Shown one piece after another: positions 49,301 through 62,381 of a DNA stretch of 64,000 bases (positions are counted from its first letter, which is position 1; each line of letters begins with the position of its first letter). The stretch is from Hydrogenobacter sp. T-8 (GTDB lineage: Bacteria; Aquificota; Aquificia; Aquificales; Aquificaceae), in contig NZ_CP048795.1 in NCBI RefSeq assembly GCF_011006175.1, forward strand, positions 310,001 through 374,000. Reading direction: 5' to 3'. Both the position numbers and the translations under genes were made by a program. The notes under the pieces were generated by a model. It was given only the letters and a program-made list of their open reading frames with translations. It ran no database searches and had not been told where the DNA came from.

Positions 49301-50503
49301 TTACTCCAGAGCCTCAAAGGGTTCACGACCAGCAAGACTAAGGAGCTTTGCCCACAAGAGAATAAGCTTATACCGAGCTTCCATGAGCTGTCTTTCCGCC
49401 TCGCTTTTCTCTGCCATGGCATAGCCAAGGTCAAAGGCAAGCTCCAGCTCATACTCAGACCTTCTCAAGGTTAGATTTTCCTCCGCAAAGCGGTCTTTTA
49501 CTATAGCCTCTGTGAGCTTAGCCCTTAGGTATTCCCATTCGTAGGGTGCGGAGAAGAACATTAGCCTCAGGCTTGCCTCAATGCCTTCCCTTTCTGACTG
49601 GGCTGACCTTTTTAGAGAAGCCAAGTAATCAACCTTGTATTGTCTGCCTGCATCATAAATGGGTGTGGAAAGCTCAAGACCGCTTTTATCTGTGGATATC
49701 CTCAGGCTGAGCCTTGGAGATATTACTTGCCTTACAACTTTTATATCCTCCTCGTAGCTTTTAACCTCAAGGTCTTTTATTCTTAGGCTCGTGTTTTTCT
49801 CAAGGGCTTCTTTTAAAAGCTCTGGGAAGGGTTTTATTAGCCTATCTACCTCTCTTGTTGGCAGGTCTTCAACCTGTATTATGGCTTCGTAGGGTATGCC
49901 AGCAAGCTCCTTTATTTGAAGAAGGGTGTGATTATACATGTGCTGTGCATAGAATAGCTCTGACCTTTTTTCTCTGTAGACGCTTTCAAGCCTAAGGACT
50001 TCATGGTCTGTGGCAAGACCCAGCTCTTTCCTTTCCCTTGCCCTATCAAAACGCACATAGGCTATAGCCATCTCCTCTCTCTTTACCTCGCTAAGTTTCT
50101 TGTATAGCTGAGCTTCTGCAAAGAGCCTTATTATCCTAAGCTGTAGGTCTATGTGGAGTTGTCTTAGCATCAGCTGTGCGGTATCTCTCCTTATCCTTGA
50201 AAGCTCTATCCTTGACTTAGTCCGCTGGAACTCATACAGAGTGCTTACTACCGTAAGGTTGGCATCTAACTTTGTATCCTTTTTATCAAGGTCATAAAGA
50301 AGTGAAGCACCTGCGTAGACTATGGGTAGGTAATACTTTTGTGCAAGCTGATAGTCTATCTCAAGAGCATTTATCTGATGTCTTAGTCTCTGAAGCTCCT
50401 TGTTGTTTTTGAGTGCGAGTTCATACACCTTTTTGTAATCAAGGGTTATTATCTCCTGAGAGAAAGACATACCGAAGAAAAGAAGGATGGCAAGAAATAT
50501 CAT
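49301..50503 (-). CDS. TolC-family outer-membrane protein
   Basis: A 400-residue protein with signal peptide (MIFLAILLFFGMSFS). Two long coiled-coil regions (LALKNNKELQRLRHQINALE, then LRRSEYELELAFDLG) and amphipathic strand segments match the outer-membrane efflux (OEP/TolC) family. No inner-membrane pump is adjacent. It overlaps the thioredoxin-like gene by four bases and closes the chemotaxis transcript, which is an unusual place for it. Confidence 0.8.
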   Translation of the reverse strand: MIFLAILLFFGMSFSQEIITLDYKKVYELALKNNKELQRLRHQINALEIDYQLAQKYYLPIVYAGASLLYDLDKKDTKLDANLTVVSTLYEFQRTKSRIELSRIRRDTAQLMLRQLHIDLQLRIIRLFAEAQLYKKLSEVKREEMAIAYVRFDRARERKELGLATDHEVLRLESVYREKRSELFYAQHMYNHTLLQIKELAGIPYEAIIQVEDLPTREVDRLIKPFPELLKEALEKNTSLRIKDLEVKSYEEDIKVVRQVISPRLSLRISTDKSGLELSTPIYDAGRQYKVDYLASLKRSAQSEREGIEASLRLMFFSAPYEWEYLRAKLTEAIVKDRFAEENLTLRRSEYELELAFDLGYAMAEKSEAERQLMEARYKLILLWAKLLSLAGREPFEALE

Positions 50504-51006
50504 CTCCCTTTGTTTTCTCTTAAGAACTGCACCAAGTTTTTATTTCTGTAATGCCCTTCCACCACATACCTGCCTATAAGGATAAACTCCTGAGGTTCTA
50601 TATAACCCGGCACCTTTGCCACCACCTTACCCTCTTGGTCAAAAAACATAAAGACTGGAGTCAGTCTAACACCGTGCTTTAGAGAAAACTGCCTCTCTGT
50701 GAGCTTTTTCCCATCAAGGTCCACCAATTCATTAGCACCTTTTATATCTATTTCCAACATGTAGAAATACTTTGTGAAATACTCCTGAACTCTCCTGTCT
50801 TGAAAGGTCACCCTCCTCATCTTATCGCAGAAGGGACACCCCTCCTGATGGAACATTATAAAAAGAAACTTGTTTTCCTTCTTTGCTTCCTCAAAGTCTT
50901 CTTTCAGATTAAGAAAGGAAGGCTTCAAGAAGGGTATGGCTTCTGCAGAAAATACAAGTAAGGGAGTTAAAAGTATTAGCAGGAAATATTTAGCTACATA
51001 CTTCAT
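50500..51006 (-). CDS. Exported thioredoxin-fold protein
   Basis: A 168-residue protein from the ATG at 51006, with signal peptide MKYVAKYFLLILLTPLLVFS. FIMFHQEGCPFCDKMRRVTF contains the CPFC redox site, and RLTPVFMFFD the cis-Pro. It resembles SoxW/DsbD-gamma-like periplasmic thiol reductases. The start lies 17 bases inside cheB. CcdA, encoded 1.2 kb further on, could be its reductant (inference). Confidence 0.85.
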   Translation of the reverse strand: MKYVAKYFLLILLTPLLVFSAEAIPFLKPSFLNLKEDFEEAKKENKFLFIMFHQEGCPFCDKMRRVTFQDRRVQEYFTKYFYMLEIDIKGANELVDLDGKKLTERQFSLKHGVRLTPVFMFFDQEGKVVAKVPGYIEPQEFILIGRYVVEGHYRNKNLVQFLRENKGR

Positions 51007-52036
51007 GGCGTAAACCTCCACATAGCTCTCTTACCTTCTTTCCCATTTCTTCCACAGGCATAATATAAGTATATGCACCAGCTTCTATGGCGGAGCATGG
51101 CATTCCGCATACGACGCATGTGGAGGGCTCTTGAACTATTACGGTAAATCCCTTTTCCTTAAACTTCTTTGCCCCCTCTGTGCCATCATTTCCCATGCCT
51201 GTAAGTATAAGAGCTACTGGACTTTTCGCCTTTTCCGCCATGCTTTTGAAAAGCACATCAGCAGAGGGTTTTACTATTGTTTGAGGTTCTTCATGAACTC
51301 TGAGTATAAAAGACTCATTTTTCCTTTCCAAAGAACCATTCTTTCCTCCTGGGATAACTACGAAAAGCTCCCCTTCAAGCTTCATCCCATCGTAACCCTC
51401 TTCTACCCTTAGATGGGTTTCCTTTGAAAGCCACTCCGCAAGCCCCTTTGTGAAGGTAGGAGGCATGTGTTGAGCTATAACCACGGGAACAGGAAGTCTT
51501 CCCATGTTCTTTATTAAAACAGGCAAAACCTTTGGTCCACCAGTTGAAACACCAATACCCACAATATCCACCGCACTTTGGGTTTTTGTTTCTTGAACCT
51601 TTAAAGCCTGTGGAGAAAAGGGCTTTCTCTCAGACTTTTTCCTTGTGTAAAGCCTTAGCTTATCTACAAGCTCTTCAGCAACCTTTGAAAAGTCAAACTT
51701 TAATTTTGCAGAACCCTTTGAGATAAAGTCAACCGCTCCAGCCTCAAGGGCTTCAAAGGTTATCTTTGCTCCTTCAGTGGTATGGTCACTTATGACTATT
51801 ATGGGAACATCCATATGCCTTTTTATTTCCTTTATAGCCCTTACTCCATCCATCTTTGGCATAACTATATCCATGGTTATTATGTCAGGCTTTAGTTCAA
51901 GGGCAAGCCTTACCGCCTCTTCTCCATCCCTTGCTTCTCCCACCACCTCCACATCCTTTACTTCTTCAAGAACCTTTCTCAATGCCATTCTTATGAATTT
52001 GGAGTCATCAACCAAAAGAACTCTCACTCTATCCAT
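50990..52036 (-). CDS. cheB: Chemotaxis response regulator methylesterase CheB
   Basis: A 348-residue protein. The N-terminal receiver has VLLVDDSKFIRMAL and DIITMDIVMPKMDGV with the phospho-Asp. The C-terminal methylesterase has GVSTGGPKVLPVLI, AQHMPPTFTKGLAEWL and GMGNDGTEGAK (Ser-His-Asp triad). It removes methyl groups from receptor glutamates during adaptation. It overlaps cheR by 13 bases. Confidence 0.96.
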   Translation of the reverse strand: MDRVRVLLVDDSKFIRMALRKVLEEVKDVEVVGEARDGEEAVRLALELKPDIITMDIVMPKMDGVRAIKEIKRHMDVPIIVISDHTTEGAKITFEALEAGAVDFISKGSAKLKFDFSKVAEELVDKLRLYTRKKSERKPFSPQALKVQETKTQSAVDIVGIGVSTGGPKVLPVLIKNMGRLPVPVVIAQHMPPTFTKGLAEWLSKETHLRVEEGYDGMKLEGELFVVIPGGKNGSLERKNESFILRVHEEPQTIVKPSADVLFKSMAEKAKSPVALILTGMGNDGTEGAKKFKEKGFTVIVQEPSTCVVCGMPCSAIEAGAYTYIMPVEEMGKKVRELCGGLRHEVCS

Positions 52037-52817
52037 GGCTTATAAAAATATGAAAGCCTTCCACAAAATCGCCTCTCAATTTTCCCGTCAGGGTTGTCCA
52101 AAGGACCCATAATCAGAAAGCCTCCCTTCCTCATAGCCTTTATTAGATTATCATACACCTTTTTTCTCGCTTCATCGCTGAAGTATATAAGCACATTCCT
52201 GCAAACTACCAAGTCCACGTCCTTAATTGGGGGTTCGTCCATCAGATTATGCAGGTGAAATTCCACAAGGTTCTTTATTTCCTCTTTTACATGGTAATTG
52301 TTTCCATCCTTTAAGTCAAAGTATTTAAACAGGCTGCGGGGCGTGTTTCTAAAGGATCCCATAGGAATATCCTTATATATTCCTTTCGTGGCAATTTGAA
52401 GTGCATTTAGAGATATGTCAGTTCCAATGATTGTTAGCTTACCTTTAAGTGTATGGGCGATGTAGCCAAGCGAGGTGAGGTATTCTACCGCAAGCATGGC
52501 GATAGTATAAACTTCCTCACCGGTTGCACATCCTGCGGACCATATCTTTACGCCCTCTTCGAGCCTTTTAAAAATTTCGGGAAATATAGAATCCCTTATG
52601 CACTCAAAAACTTCCTTATCTCTGTAAAAATATGTTTCCTGTACACTAATTGCATCTATTATCCTCTGCCAACTATCTTCTTTTATATCCTTACCCTCAA
52701 TGCCTACAAATATCTCCCTATTACCCTCGTATAGTTTCTTTAATCTATTTAACCTGGTTCCAGAAAGGGCAATGCCTATTCTTTTTTCTATGAGCTTTAA
52801 GACCTCAGAAAATTCCA

Positions 52818-52818
<1 letters not shown>
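52024..52818 (-). CDS. cheR: Chemotaxis protein methyltransferase CheR
   Basis: A 264-residue SAM-dependent enzyme. TYFYRDKEVFECI, WSAGCATGEEVYTIAML (SAM loop) and LVVCRNVLIYFS are diagnostic. It methylates glutamates of chemoreceptors. The start touches the end of the NIT-domain receptor gene (TAATG-type overlap). Confidence 0.95.
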
Positions 52819-55244
<2,426 letters not shown>

Positions 55245-55248
<4 letters not shown>

Positions 55249-55712
55249 ATGCTATCCACCACGCGGTCAAACTCAATAATGCTTATTAGTCCTTGGGGTA
55301 GTTGGGCGACGTTTCGTATGTATTCGCTATACCTTCCAGACATGGGGTTTGGCTCAAGTCTTTCCTCTTCAATCCTTATCACACCCACCACTTCATCCAC
55401 AAGAATTCCTACCTTTCCCTTATGGCTTTCCACCAACACAACTCTATCTCCTTCCCTTTCCCTTCTGAGTCTTAGTATGGTTTTGAGGTCAATAACGGGG
55501 AGTATCTCTCCTCTTATGTTTATAACACCTAAGATAAGTGGAGAAGAAAAGGGAACAGGCACTATGGGTAGGAGCTTTGATATTTCCACCACCTCCTTCA
55601 GAGGAACACCAAAAAGCTCACTCTCAAGATAAAAGCCCAAAAATTCAAAGAACTTGCTTACTCTCTGAAGACCCTTCTCCTTTACCACAGGCACTAAGTC
55701 AGCCATGGGCAT
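55245..55712 (-). CDS. cheW: CheW coupling protein
   Basis: A 155-residue SH3-like protein: [38 protein letters not shown], then [19 protein letters not shown]. CheW couples receptors to CheA. It overlaps the J-domain gene by 4 bases and the preceding CZB receptor gene by 14 bases. Short N-terminal extension relative to E. coli CheW. Confidence 0.95.
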
Positions 55713-57261
55713 ACCTCCTTATACACTCAGCAAGGGCTTGTATTCTGTCTATTATCTGTTGAGAGTCAACAACATAATCCATAAGTTTGTTTATTGCCTC
55801 TTCAAGCTTTCCTTCTCTCATGAGCTGGATAATATGATTGCCATCCCTGTGATACTTAATGTGTGGCTCTTCTATAGCCTTAAAAAGGTTCACACATTCA
55901 TCACCGTATCTTTTCATGTCCTCAAGACCCGTAGAATAATACCATTTACCCAAAGCACACTGAGTATGGTCCGCTAAGAACTCAAACCTCTTGTAAACTA
56001 CGCTGTCGGTAACATTTTTCATAAAGTTAGCATGGTCTATAATGCGTTGAACGATGTTGATGTAGTCAGAGAATACACGGTCATCCTTTTTCATATCCCT
56101 TATGCTTAGCACTTGATCCCAGGCATCTTTGAGCATTTCGAGGGTGTGCTTTGCAGTATTGGCTGTTAGGTTGAGTATGTTCATTATGGTGGAGAAACTT
56201 CTCTGAAAATCCTTTGTGTTGCTGGTTATGTTTTTGTATGTGTCGATGATATCTTTAGAAATGGCTTTCACATCTGTAACTATGGTGTTTATAACCTCTC
56301 TCACCTGTGTGGTGCTTTGGGCTGTCTTTTCTGCAAGCCTACGAACTTCGTCCGCAACAACTGCAAAACCTCTCCCCGCCTCTCCAGCCCTCGCCGCCTC
56401 TATTGCTGCGTTTAGAGCAAGGAGGTTTGTCTGCTCCGCTATGTCCCTTATAAGGTTTATAACTGCGGTAACCCTCATGCTTTTCTCTACAAGGGAGTTG
56501 ATCACCATGCTGGTATCTTCTGAAAGGCTTTTAAGACTCTCTACTTCTTGCAGTGTAGACTTCATACTTTCTACCGTATCCTCCGAAGACCTTACAACCT
56601 CTTCCATCATACGCCTTATGGTTTCCACCTCTTCTCCAGCCTTATAAAAGTCCTTTTTAAGAATTTCAAGGTTATAGTCTATACCATTACCCAAATTGCC
56701 GAATTCCTCCACCATTTCAAACATCTCTGCAAGCATATAACTTTTCTCTATTCCTTCTATAGCTTTTTGTATCCTATCCGCTGTAGTCTTAAATATCCCC
56801 GGAAAGCCTGATGAAACAAGCCTTCTGAAAAATTTACCTTGCTGGGCGTATTCTACCGCATAAACTATCTCCCTAAGAAAACACTCTACAATGTCTATAA
56901 AGTAGTTAAACTCTCTAACGGTCCCCCTAAGCTTGCCCTGAGCCTTTGGCATATACACCCTATCCTCCAAATACCCCCTGACCGCTTGGTGTAGCACCCT
57001 GCAAGCTTCTTTGAAAAACTCCTCCACTTGAGCCTTTTCCTCCTTGAGCCTTTTGTTTTCCTCCTCCAGCTCCTTTTCCTTTTTTAACTTTTGAGACAGT
57101 ATCTCCTCATCCTCATAGCACTTTTCTTCTAAGTCTTTAAGACGCTGAGCTATAGCTCTTAGCTCCTCCTCAATACCAAGCCCAAGGTTTGGCAATTCCA
57201 CTTCCTTCCCTTCCAAAACATCCTTCAAAAAGGTTTTTAGCCTTTCCATTTCCTTTCTCAT
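55699..57261 (-). CDS. Cytoplasmic chemoreceptor with C-terminal CZB domain
   Basis: A 520-residue protein from the ATG at 57261 (GGAGG 9 bases upstream; an ATG ten codons earlier overlaps the PAS gene). No membrane helices. N-terminal coiled coil, HAMP-like middle, hairpin tip [20 protein letters not shown], then the CZB zinc-binding domain (IDHANFM ... [14 protein letters not shown] ... PHIKYHRDG). The CZB domain suggests sensing of zinc, oxidants or hypochlorous acid within the cell. Confidence 0.9.
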   Translation of the reverse strand: MRKEMERLKTFLKDVLEGKEVELPNLGLGIEEELRAIAQRLKDLEEKCYEDEEILSQKLKKEKELEEENKRLKEEKAQVEEFFKEACRVLHQAVRGYLEDRVYMPKAQGKLRGTVREFNYFIDIVECFLREIVYAVEYAQQGKFFRRLVSSGFPGIFKTTADRIQKAIEGIEKSYMLAEMFEMVEEFGNLGNGIDYNLEILKKDFYKAGEEVETIRRMMEEVVRSSEDTVESMKSTLQEVESLKSLSEDTSMVINSLVEKSMRVTAVINLIRDIAEQTNLLALNAAIEAARAGEAGRGFAVVADEVRRLAEKTAQSTTQVREVINTIVTDVKAISKDIIDTYKNITSNTKDFQRSFSTIMNILNLTANTAKHTLEMLKDAWDQVLSIRDMKKDDRVFSDYINIVQRIIDHANFMKNVTDSVVYKRFEFLADHTQCALGKWYYSTGLEDMKRYGDECVNLFKAIEEPHIKYHRDGNHIIQLMREGKLEEAINKLMDYVVDSQQIIDRIQALAECIRRYAHG

Positions 57262-57263
57262 GT

Positions 57264-57773
57264 TTATTCCCTCCAAAGTGTCCATATCCATTCTTCATAG
57301 GGCATGCCTTTCAGAACTTCCTGAAGAAGCCTCTCACTAGCCTGCATGCCACCAGACCTCTCCGCTTCAAGTAGTTTCTTGTATATCTCCTCTACCTTCC
57401 TAACCGCTTCTTTATTCGCCCTCCTTCTGTCGCTCTGATAACCGATTATATTTGTTCCACTTTCATCCCAAGAGGGTGTGACATGGGCGTATACCCAGTA
57501 GTAAGAGCCATCTTTTGCCATGTTCTTCACATAGCCCCAGAATTCCTTGCCTTGCTTTATGGTATCCCAAAGGAGCTTGAAGACTATGCGAGGCATATCG
57601 GGGTGTCTTATGATGTTGTGGGGCTTGCCTACAAGCTCTTCTTCAGTGTAGCCCGCTACCTCGCAGAATACTTCATTGGCGTAAGTTATTACGCCCCTTG
57701 GGTCTGTCTTGGAGACCAAAAACCTGTCTTCTGGCACTTCCCTTTCTTTGTTTATCGGGGTTGGTCTTTCCAT
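57264..57773 (-). CDS. Aer-like PAS-domain protein without receptor part
   Basis: A 169-residue protein from the ATG at 57773 (GGGAGG upstream). The PAS domain is close to that of Aer: [52 protein letters not shown]. In Aer it binds FAD to sense redox state. The protein stops after a short C-terminal helix, so it must act in trans, perhaps on the flanking receptors. Confidence 0.87.
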   Translation of the reverse strand: MERPTPINKEREVPEDRFLVSKTDPRGVITYANEVFCEVAGYTEEELVGKPHNIIRHPDMPRIVFKLLWDTIKQGKEFWGYVKNMAKDGSYYWVYAHVTPSWDESGTNIIGYQSDRRRANKEAVRKVEEIYKKLLEAERSGGMQASERLLQEVLKGMPYEEWIWTLWRE

Positions 57774-57777
57774 GCTT

Positions 57778-59214
57778 CTACCTCCCTTCAAGATTTTTTA
57801 TTAAATTATCAAACTCATTGAATATTTTGGAAAGACCGTCTTCAACCCCGTTAAACTCATGGAGTATTTCATCCCTTCTTCTTATAAGCTCTTCCGCTGG
57901 GTTTTCCTTTTTCAGCACCTCGAGGACTTTTTCAATATGTTGGTGGAAGCTATCATGATAGCCTTCAACCTTCCTGTATTCTGTATAATCTCCAAACCTT
58001 TCCATGCCATATCCATAATACCAATGAGCAAAGGTGCAATTTTTACTGTCTTTATAAAAACCTGTATCCACAAGGTTGTATATACAGAAATATGCGTTAT
58101 GCTTGAAGATTATAAGGTCAAGTTTATAGGCGGTTATATTAAGAACATCCTCTATAAGGCTCGCGTGTTTTGATGTTTCATCCGCACTCCTGCTAAAGGT
58201 CTCCATTACTTTTCTTAATGAGTCCACATTTTCCGAAGATTCCTTTACATTCCTCACCACCTGCACCGACTTTTCCAGTGTAGCTCTCACTTCCTCTTGT
58301 ATACTTGTGAGTATATGAGCTACCTCTTCTGTTGCCTTCTGGGTTCTTTCCGCAAGTCTACGAACCTCATCCGCAACAACCGCAAAGCCTCTTCCCTGCT
58401 CCCCAGCCCTTGCCGCCTCTATTGCTGCGTTTAGGGCAAGAAGATTTGTCTGCTCTGCCACCTCCCTTATAAGTTCTATTATACCCACCACATTCTTAGC
58501 CCTTTCTGAAAGAGTTGTTATACTCTTGTTTTCCTCTTCAACGCTTTTTACCACATCCACAAAACTCTTTGAAACACCTTCAAGCAATTCGACTCCTTTC
58601 TTGGAAAGCTCTGAGGTTTTCTGGCTTTCTATGCTTATGCTTTTTGCCTTTTCCACGCTCCTAAGAAGGTCTTTGTATATAACCTCAAGACTTGAAGCAA
58701 TACCACCACCAAGCTGACCCAGTTGGGCATTAAGCTCTATCCTCTTCTTTAGCTCTGCATCTTCCTTCATGTCATGTAGAGGTTTTTTGAGAGCTTGAGC
58801 GGTTTGCTTAAATAGTCCCGGAAAACCTGTATCCACCACAGGTCTGAAAAACTTACCCTGTGCTGCGTACTCTATAGGAGTTCTTATCTCTCTTAGGAAG
58901 GTTTCTACCACGTCAAGGAAATAGTTAAGGTTTTTCGCCATTCTTTTCAGCTCACCCTCGTCCTTTAGAAGAACAATCCTATCATCCAGCTTTCCCCTTG
59001 ATGCGGTTTCTAAGAGAAGGGCTATACGGTGTATGGTGTTTTTTGCATGCCTTACGCTTACAAAGATAACCCAAGCAAGTAAGAAGTTGGCAATGTTTAG
59101 GACCCTTATGGGTTCAAAGCCGTATTTGTAAAACTCCACACCAAGAGCTATAGCAAAAAGAAGTATAGAGGTTATGTTAGCATACTGAACCTTATCAAGA
59201 CTGCTCCATCTCAT
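57778..59214 (-). CDS. Membrane chemoreceptor with C-terminal CZB domain
   Basis: A 478-residue protein. Two N-terminal membrane helices (about 12-30 and 40-55) with almost no periplasmic loop, then HAMP-like and coiled-coil regions, the hairpin tip [20 protein letters not shown], and a CZB domain ([13 protein letters not shown] ... [12 protein letters not shown] ... YHDSFHQH). Its sensor input must therefore be intracellular. It is probably a zinc or oxidant sensor with PAS-protein input. Confidence 0.9.
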   Translation of the reverse strand: MRWSSLDKVQYANITSILLFAIALGVEFYKYGFEPIRVLNIANFLLAWVIFVSVRHAKNTIHRIALLLETASRGKLDDRIVLLKDEGELKRMAKNLNYFLDVVETFLREIRTPIEYAAQGKFFRPVVDTGFPGLFKQTAQALKKPLHDMKEDAELKKRIELNAQLGQLGGGIASSLEVIYKDLLRSVEKAKSISIESQKTSELSKKGVELLEGVSKSFVDVVKSVEEENKSITTLSERAKNVVGIIELIREVAEQTNLLALNAAIEAARAGEQGRGFAVVADEVRRLAERTQKATEEVAHILTSIQEEVRATLEKSVQVVRNVKESSENVDSLRKVMETFSRSADETSKHASLIEDVLNITAYKLDLIIFKHNAYFCIYNLVDTGFYKDSKNCTFAHWYYGYGMERFGDYTEYRKVEGYHDSFHQHIEKVLEVLKKENPAEELIRRRDEILHEFNGVEDGLSKIFNEFDNLIKNLEGR

Positions 59215-59224
59215 ATAAAACCTC

Positions 59225-61156
59225 CTAAAATACTCCTACAGTTCTCCTTATTAAACCCACAGGGTCAAGGATTAGCACTATGCTACCGTCTCCTGTGATT
59301 GTAGCTCCAGAGATGCCTTCTATGTCTCCAAAAACCTTACCAAGTGGTTTTATAACCACCTCTTCATCTCCGAGCATATCTTCAACAGCAAGAGCAACCC
59401 TCCTATTACCTATCAAACAGACCACTATGTAGCCTATTTTGTTCATATGTATACCGAGTATCTCTCCAAGGCTAAAAAGGGGTATTGTGCTTTCTCTAAG
59501 TATAAGCACATCCTCTCCGGACACATGGGAAACCATTGCATCATCACCACTCACTATTTCAAGCACGGAGTATATGGGAATGGAGAAGAGTCTTCCACCG
59601 ATACTAACAAGAAGGGATTTTATGATGCCTACGGTGAGCGGGAAGCTCATAACCACCCTTGTCCCCTTACCCCTTTCGCTCCAAACATCTACCGTTCCTC
59701 TGAAGTTTATAACGGTGTTCATAACCACATCCATACCCACGCCTCTGCCGGAGACCTCGGAAACCCTGTCTGCGGTAGAAAAGCCTGGACTGAATATAAG
59801 AGACAGAAGCTCTTTCTCTGTCATCTTCTCTGCTCTTTCTGGTGTTATTATGCCTTTCTCTATAGCCTTTCTTTTTACCTTCTGCACATCTATGCCCCTT
59901 CCGTCGTCCTCAACAGATATAAAAACCCTGTCCCCTTGATAGTAGGCTTTGAGCTTTAATTGCCCTACTTTTTGTTTCCCTAATCTCTCCCTTTCCTCTA
60001 CTGGTTCTATACCATGGTCAATGCTGTTTCTAAGAAGATGTATAAGTGGTTCTTCAAGTTTCTCTATTAGAGATTTGTCCATCTCCGTATCTTCTCCCTC
60101 CATTATAAGCTGGACTTCTTTTCCTAAGAGCCTTGAAAGGTCCCTTACCACTCTTGGAAACTTTTGAAAGAGCTTTTTTACAGGTTGCATTCTTGTTTTC
60201 ATGACCGCAAGCTGTAAATCGCCCACTATACGGTCAACGGAAGAAACAACTGTTTCTAATTCTTCAACAGCCCTTGACTGGTATTCTTCAGATAGAGATT
60301 GGATAGTTTTTAAAAGTCTGTTCCTTTCAAGTACCAGCTCACCTACAAGGTTCATAAGGTTCTCTATCTTTTGCACATCTATACGCAGGACCCTCTCCAC
60401 CTCTTCCTCTTTTTTACCTTCTTTCCTTTCACGAGACTTTTCTTCTTCTACCTTCTCCTCTTTTGCGGGACTTTGGACTTCTGGTGTAGAGGGCTCTTCC
60501 ATATTTTCTTCAAGGAATCTTCCTTCCGCATACAACATCATAATTTTGTCTGCCTCTTCTTCTATTTCTCTTGATATCTCTGCCGGTGGTGTAGTTTTCT
60601 TAATGAGATTATCTATTAAATCTATAAGCTCCTCCGGTCTTTTATCTGGAGGCATAAGGACAAGTTCTTCAAGTATTTCTTCTATGCTTTTACCCTTAAG
60701 ATGGGAAAGACCATACTTATCAAGTAGCTCTTCAAGGGATGGTTTCTTCTCTTTTTCTGAAGCAATCCTTCCACCTTGCAGTATTGTGGAAAGCATGTGG
60801 ATAAGAGACTGGTCTATACTGACTTCTTCATTCCTTGAGTAAAGGAAAAAGGATTCCCTTATAAAGTCAATAGCTTTGAGGATTGCATCGCCTATTTCTC
60901 GGCTAAAAGAAAGTTCACCGCTTCTGATTTTACCGAGCACATCTTCCGCCTTGTGTGCGGTTTCCACTATTGCGGAAAGACCAAGAAAGCCAGCACCTCC
61001 CTTTATGGTATGCATACTTCTGAAAGCTGAGTTTATTAAGTCTGAATTCTCAGGGTCTTTTTCCAGTTCTAAAAGTATCTGTTCAAGATTATCAAGATGC
61101 TCCTTAGCTTCCACAACAAACTCTTCAAATATCTCCCTCATTTCTTCTGGTATCAT
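59225..61156 (-). CDS. cheA: Chemotaxis histidine kinase CheA
   Basis: A 643-residue kinase. The Hpt domain is at the start ([15 protein letters not shown], phospho-His), then a long variable linker, dimerisation helices ([18 protein letters not shown]), the ATPase ([31 protein letters not shown]) and the C-terminal CheW-like domain. It phosphorylates CheY and CheB. It overlaps cheV by 4 bases. No clear P2 CheY-binding domain was seen. Confidence 0.96.
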   Translation of the reverse strand: MIPEEMREIFEEFVVEAKEHLDNLEQILLELEKDPENSDLINSAFRSMHTIKGGAGFLGLSAIVETAHKAEDVLGKIRSGELSFSREIGDAILKAIDFIRESFFLYSRNEEVSIDQSLIHMLSTILQGGRIASEKEKKPSLEELLDKYGLSHLKGKSIEEILEELVLMPPDKRPEELIDLIDNLIKKTTPPAEISREIEEEADKIMMLYAEGRFLEENMEEPSTPEVQSPAKEEKVEEEKSRERKEGKKEEEVERVLRIDVQKIENLMNLVGELVLERNRLLKTIQSLSEEYQSRAVEELETVVSSVDRIVGDLQLAVMKTRMQPVKKLFQKFPRVVRDLSRLLGKEVQLIMEGEDTEMDKSLIEKLEEPLIHLLRNSIDHGIEPVEERERLGKQKVGQLKLKAYYQGDRVFISVEDDGRGIDVQKVKRKAIEKGIITPERAEKMTEKELLSLIFSPGFSTADRVSEVSGRGVGMDVVMNTVINFRGTVDVWSERGKGTRVVMSFPLTVGIIKSLLVSIGGRLFSIPIYSVLEIVSGDDAMVSHVSGEDVLILRESTIPLFSLGEILGIHMNKIGYIVVCLIGNRRVALAVEDMLGDEEVVIKPLGKVFGDIEGISGATITGDGSIVLILDPVGLIRRTVGVF

Positions 61157-62103
61157 AGCTTGCCACCTCCTGCTTTATCAACAAGCTCAAGCATTTCCTT
61201 TGCATCAAACTTGACAAGGTAAGCGTCCGCACCCACGCTCATTGCCTTTTGTTTGTTCGCCTCATCGGAAAGCGTTGTATTCACTATAACTGGCAGGTGC
61301 ATAAGACCGGGCGTCTCTTTTATTTTTTTAGTAAGGGTTAGACCATCCATGCGTGGCATTTCAATATCTGTAAACACAACCTGCACAAAGTCCTTTATGT
61401 TCTTGTTTTCCGCCTTTGCCCTTTCAAGAAGTTCATTGAGTTTTTCCCACGCTTCAAGACCATCCTCACAAGCTATGATAGTGTGTCCAGCACTTTCTAA
61501 TGTGTCGCTTATTATTTTCCTTGCCACAGCAGAATCCTCAGCAAGAAGAACGGTGTAGTGCATCGTTTCTTTTTGAGCCAATTCTTTTGCCTCCATTTCT
61601 CCAAATATCTTAAGAATACCCATATCGTGCAATATGCCCTCAAAGTCAAGTATGAGAAGCATTCCTTCTTCCGTATCCACAACTCCCGTTATTCTACCAC
61701 CAAGCTTTATATTCAAAATCTCTGGAGGCTTTTTTATGTCCGCCCAAGATATACGCATTATCCTCTTGGCGTCATGCACTATAACACCAACCTTCTCTCT
61801 GAGGAATTCAAGATGAAGCAGATACTTTCTCCGCTCTGGAGGTTCAGGTATACCCATCCATCTTGCCAAGCTGACCACCGGTATAAGCTCTCCTCTTACC
61901 TCAGCCATTCCTTCCAAAAACTCTGGCATGTTTGGCACTCTAGTTATCTGAGGAAGTCTTAAAACTTCCCTCACCTTTGCCACGTTAACACCCAGTATCC
62001 ACTGATAGAGACCTTCAGGTCTGTCTTCGTATACCCTGAAATTAACTATCTCAAGCTCGTTCGCCCCAGTCCTCAAAACCTCAGGCATCGCATAGGTGTC
62101 CAT
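61153..62103 (-). CDS. cheV: CheV (CheW-receiver fusion)
   Basis: A 316-residue protein. The N-terminal CheW-like domain (QWILGVNVAKVREVLRL, GMAEVRGELIPVVSLARWMG) is fused to a receiver (VLLAEDSAVARKIISDTL, VVFTDIEMPRMDGLTLTK, with the phospho-Asp, and YLVKFDAKE). CheV is an adaptor whose phosphorylation tunes receptor-kinase coupling. Present next to a separate CheW, as in many motile bacteria. Confidence 0.95.
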   Translation of the reverse strand: MDTYAMPEVLRTGANELEIVNFRVYEDRPEGLYQWILGVNVAKVREVLRLPQITRVPNMPEFLEGMAEVRGELIPVVSLARWMGIPEPPERRKYLLHLEFLREKVGVIVHDAKRIMRISWADIKKPPEILNIKLGGRITGVVDTEEGMLLILDFEGILHDMGILKIFGEMEAKELAQKETMHYTVLLAEDSAVARKIISDTLESAGHTIIACEDGLEAWEKLNELLERAKAENKNIKDFVQVVFTDIEMPRMDGLTLTKKIKETPGLMHLPVIVNTTLSDEANKQKAMSVGADAYLVKFDAKEMLELVDKAGGGKL

Positions 62104-62105
62104 GT

Positions 62106-62381
62106 TTAACCCTCCTTCTTCATGTCCAACACCTCATTTTCTAATTCCCTTACCACAGCCTTCATTTCTCCAGCTATCTTATTGGAGATTTCCGCAAGCT
62201 TTCTGAACTCGGCAGCAACAACGGAAAAGCCCTTACCCATCTCTCCTACCCTTGCCGCTTCAATAACCGCATTAAGTGCGAGAAGATTGGTCTGTTTTGC
62301 AATGCGTGTGAGGTTGTCAGAAAGCTCCCTTATCTTCTCCATCTGCCCCAAGAGTCTTTCCATGGATTCTACCTTTTCCAT
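62106..62381 (-). CDS. Mini receptor: isolated chemoreceptor signalling hairpin
   Basis: A 91-residue protein. It consists almost only of the receptor hairpin tip: [40 protein letters not shown], with flanking coiled coil. No sensor, membrane, HAMP or methylation region. The tip differs from the others ([12 protein letters not shown]). A GGAGG lies 7 bases before the ATG, so it is meant to be translated. It overlaps the previous receptor gene by 65 bases in a different frame. It may bind CheA/CheW as a decoy or linker. Confidence 0.75.
   Translation of the reverse strand: MEKVESMERLLGQMEKIRELSDNLTRIAKQTNLLALNAVIEAARVGEMGKGFSVVAAEFRKLAEISNKIAGEMKAVVRELENEVLDMKKEG

Noticed and set aside
59439-60842. 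Long Ser-rich plus-strand frames opposite cheA and the receptors
   Set aside because: Low-complexity shadows of the well-supported minus-strand genes.
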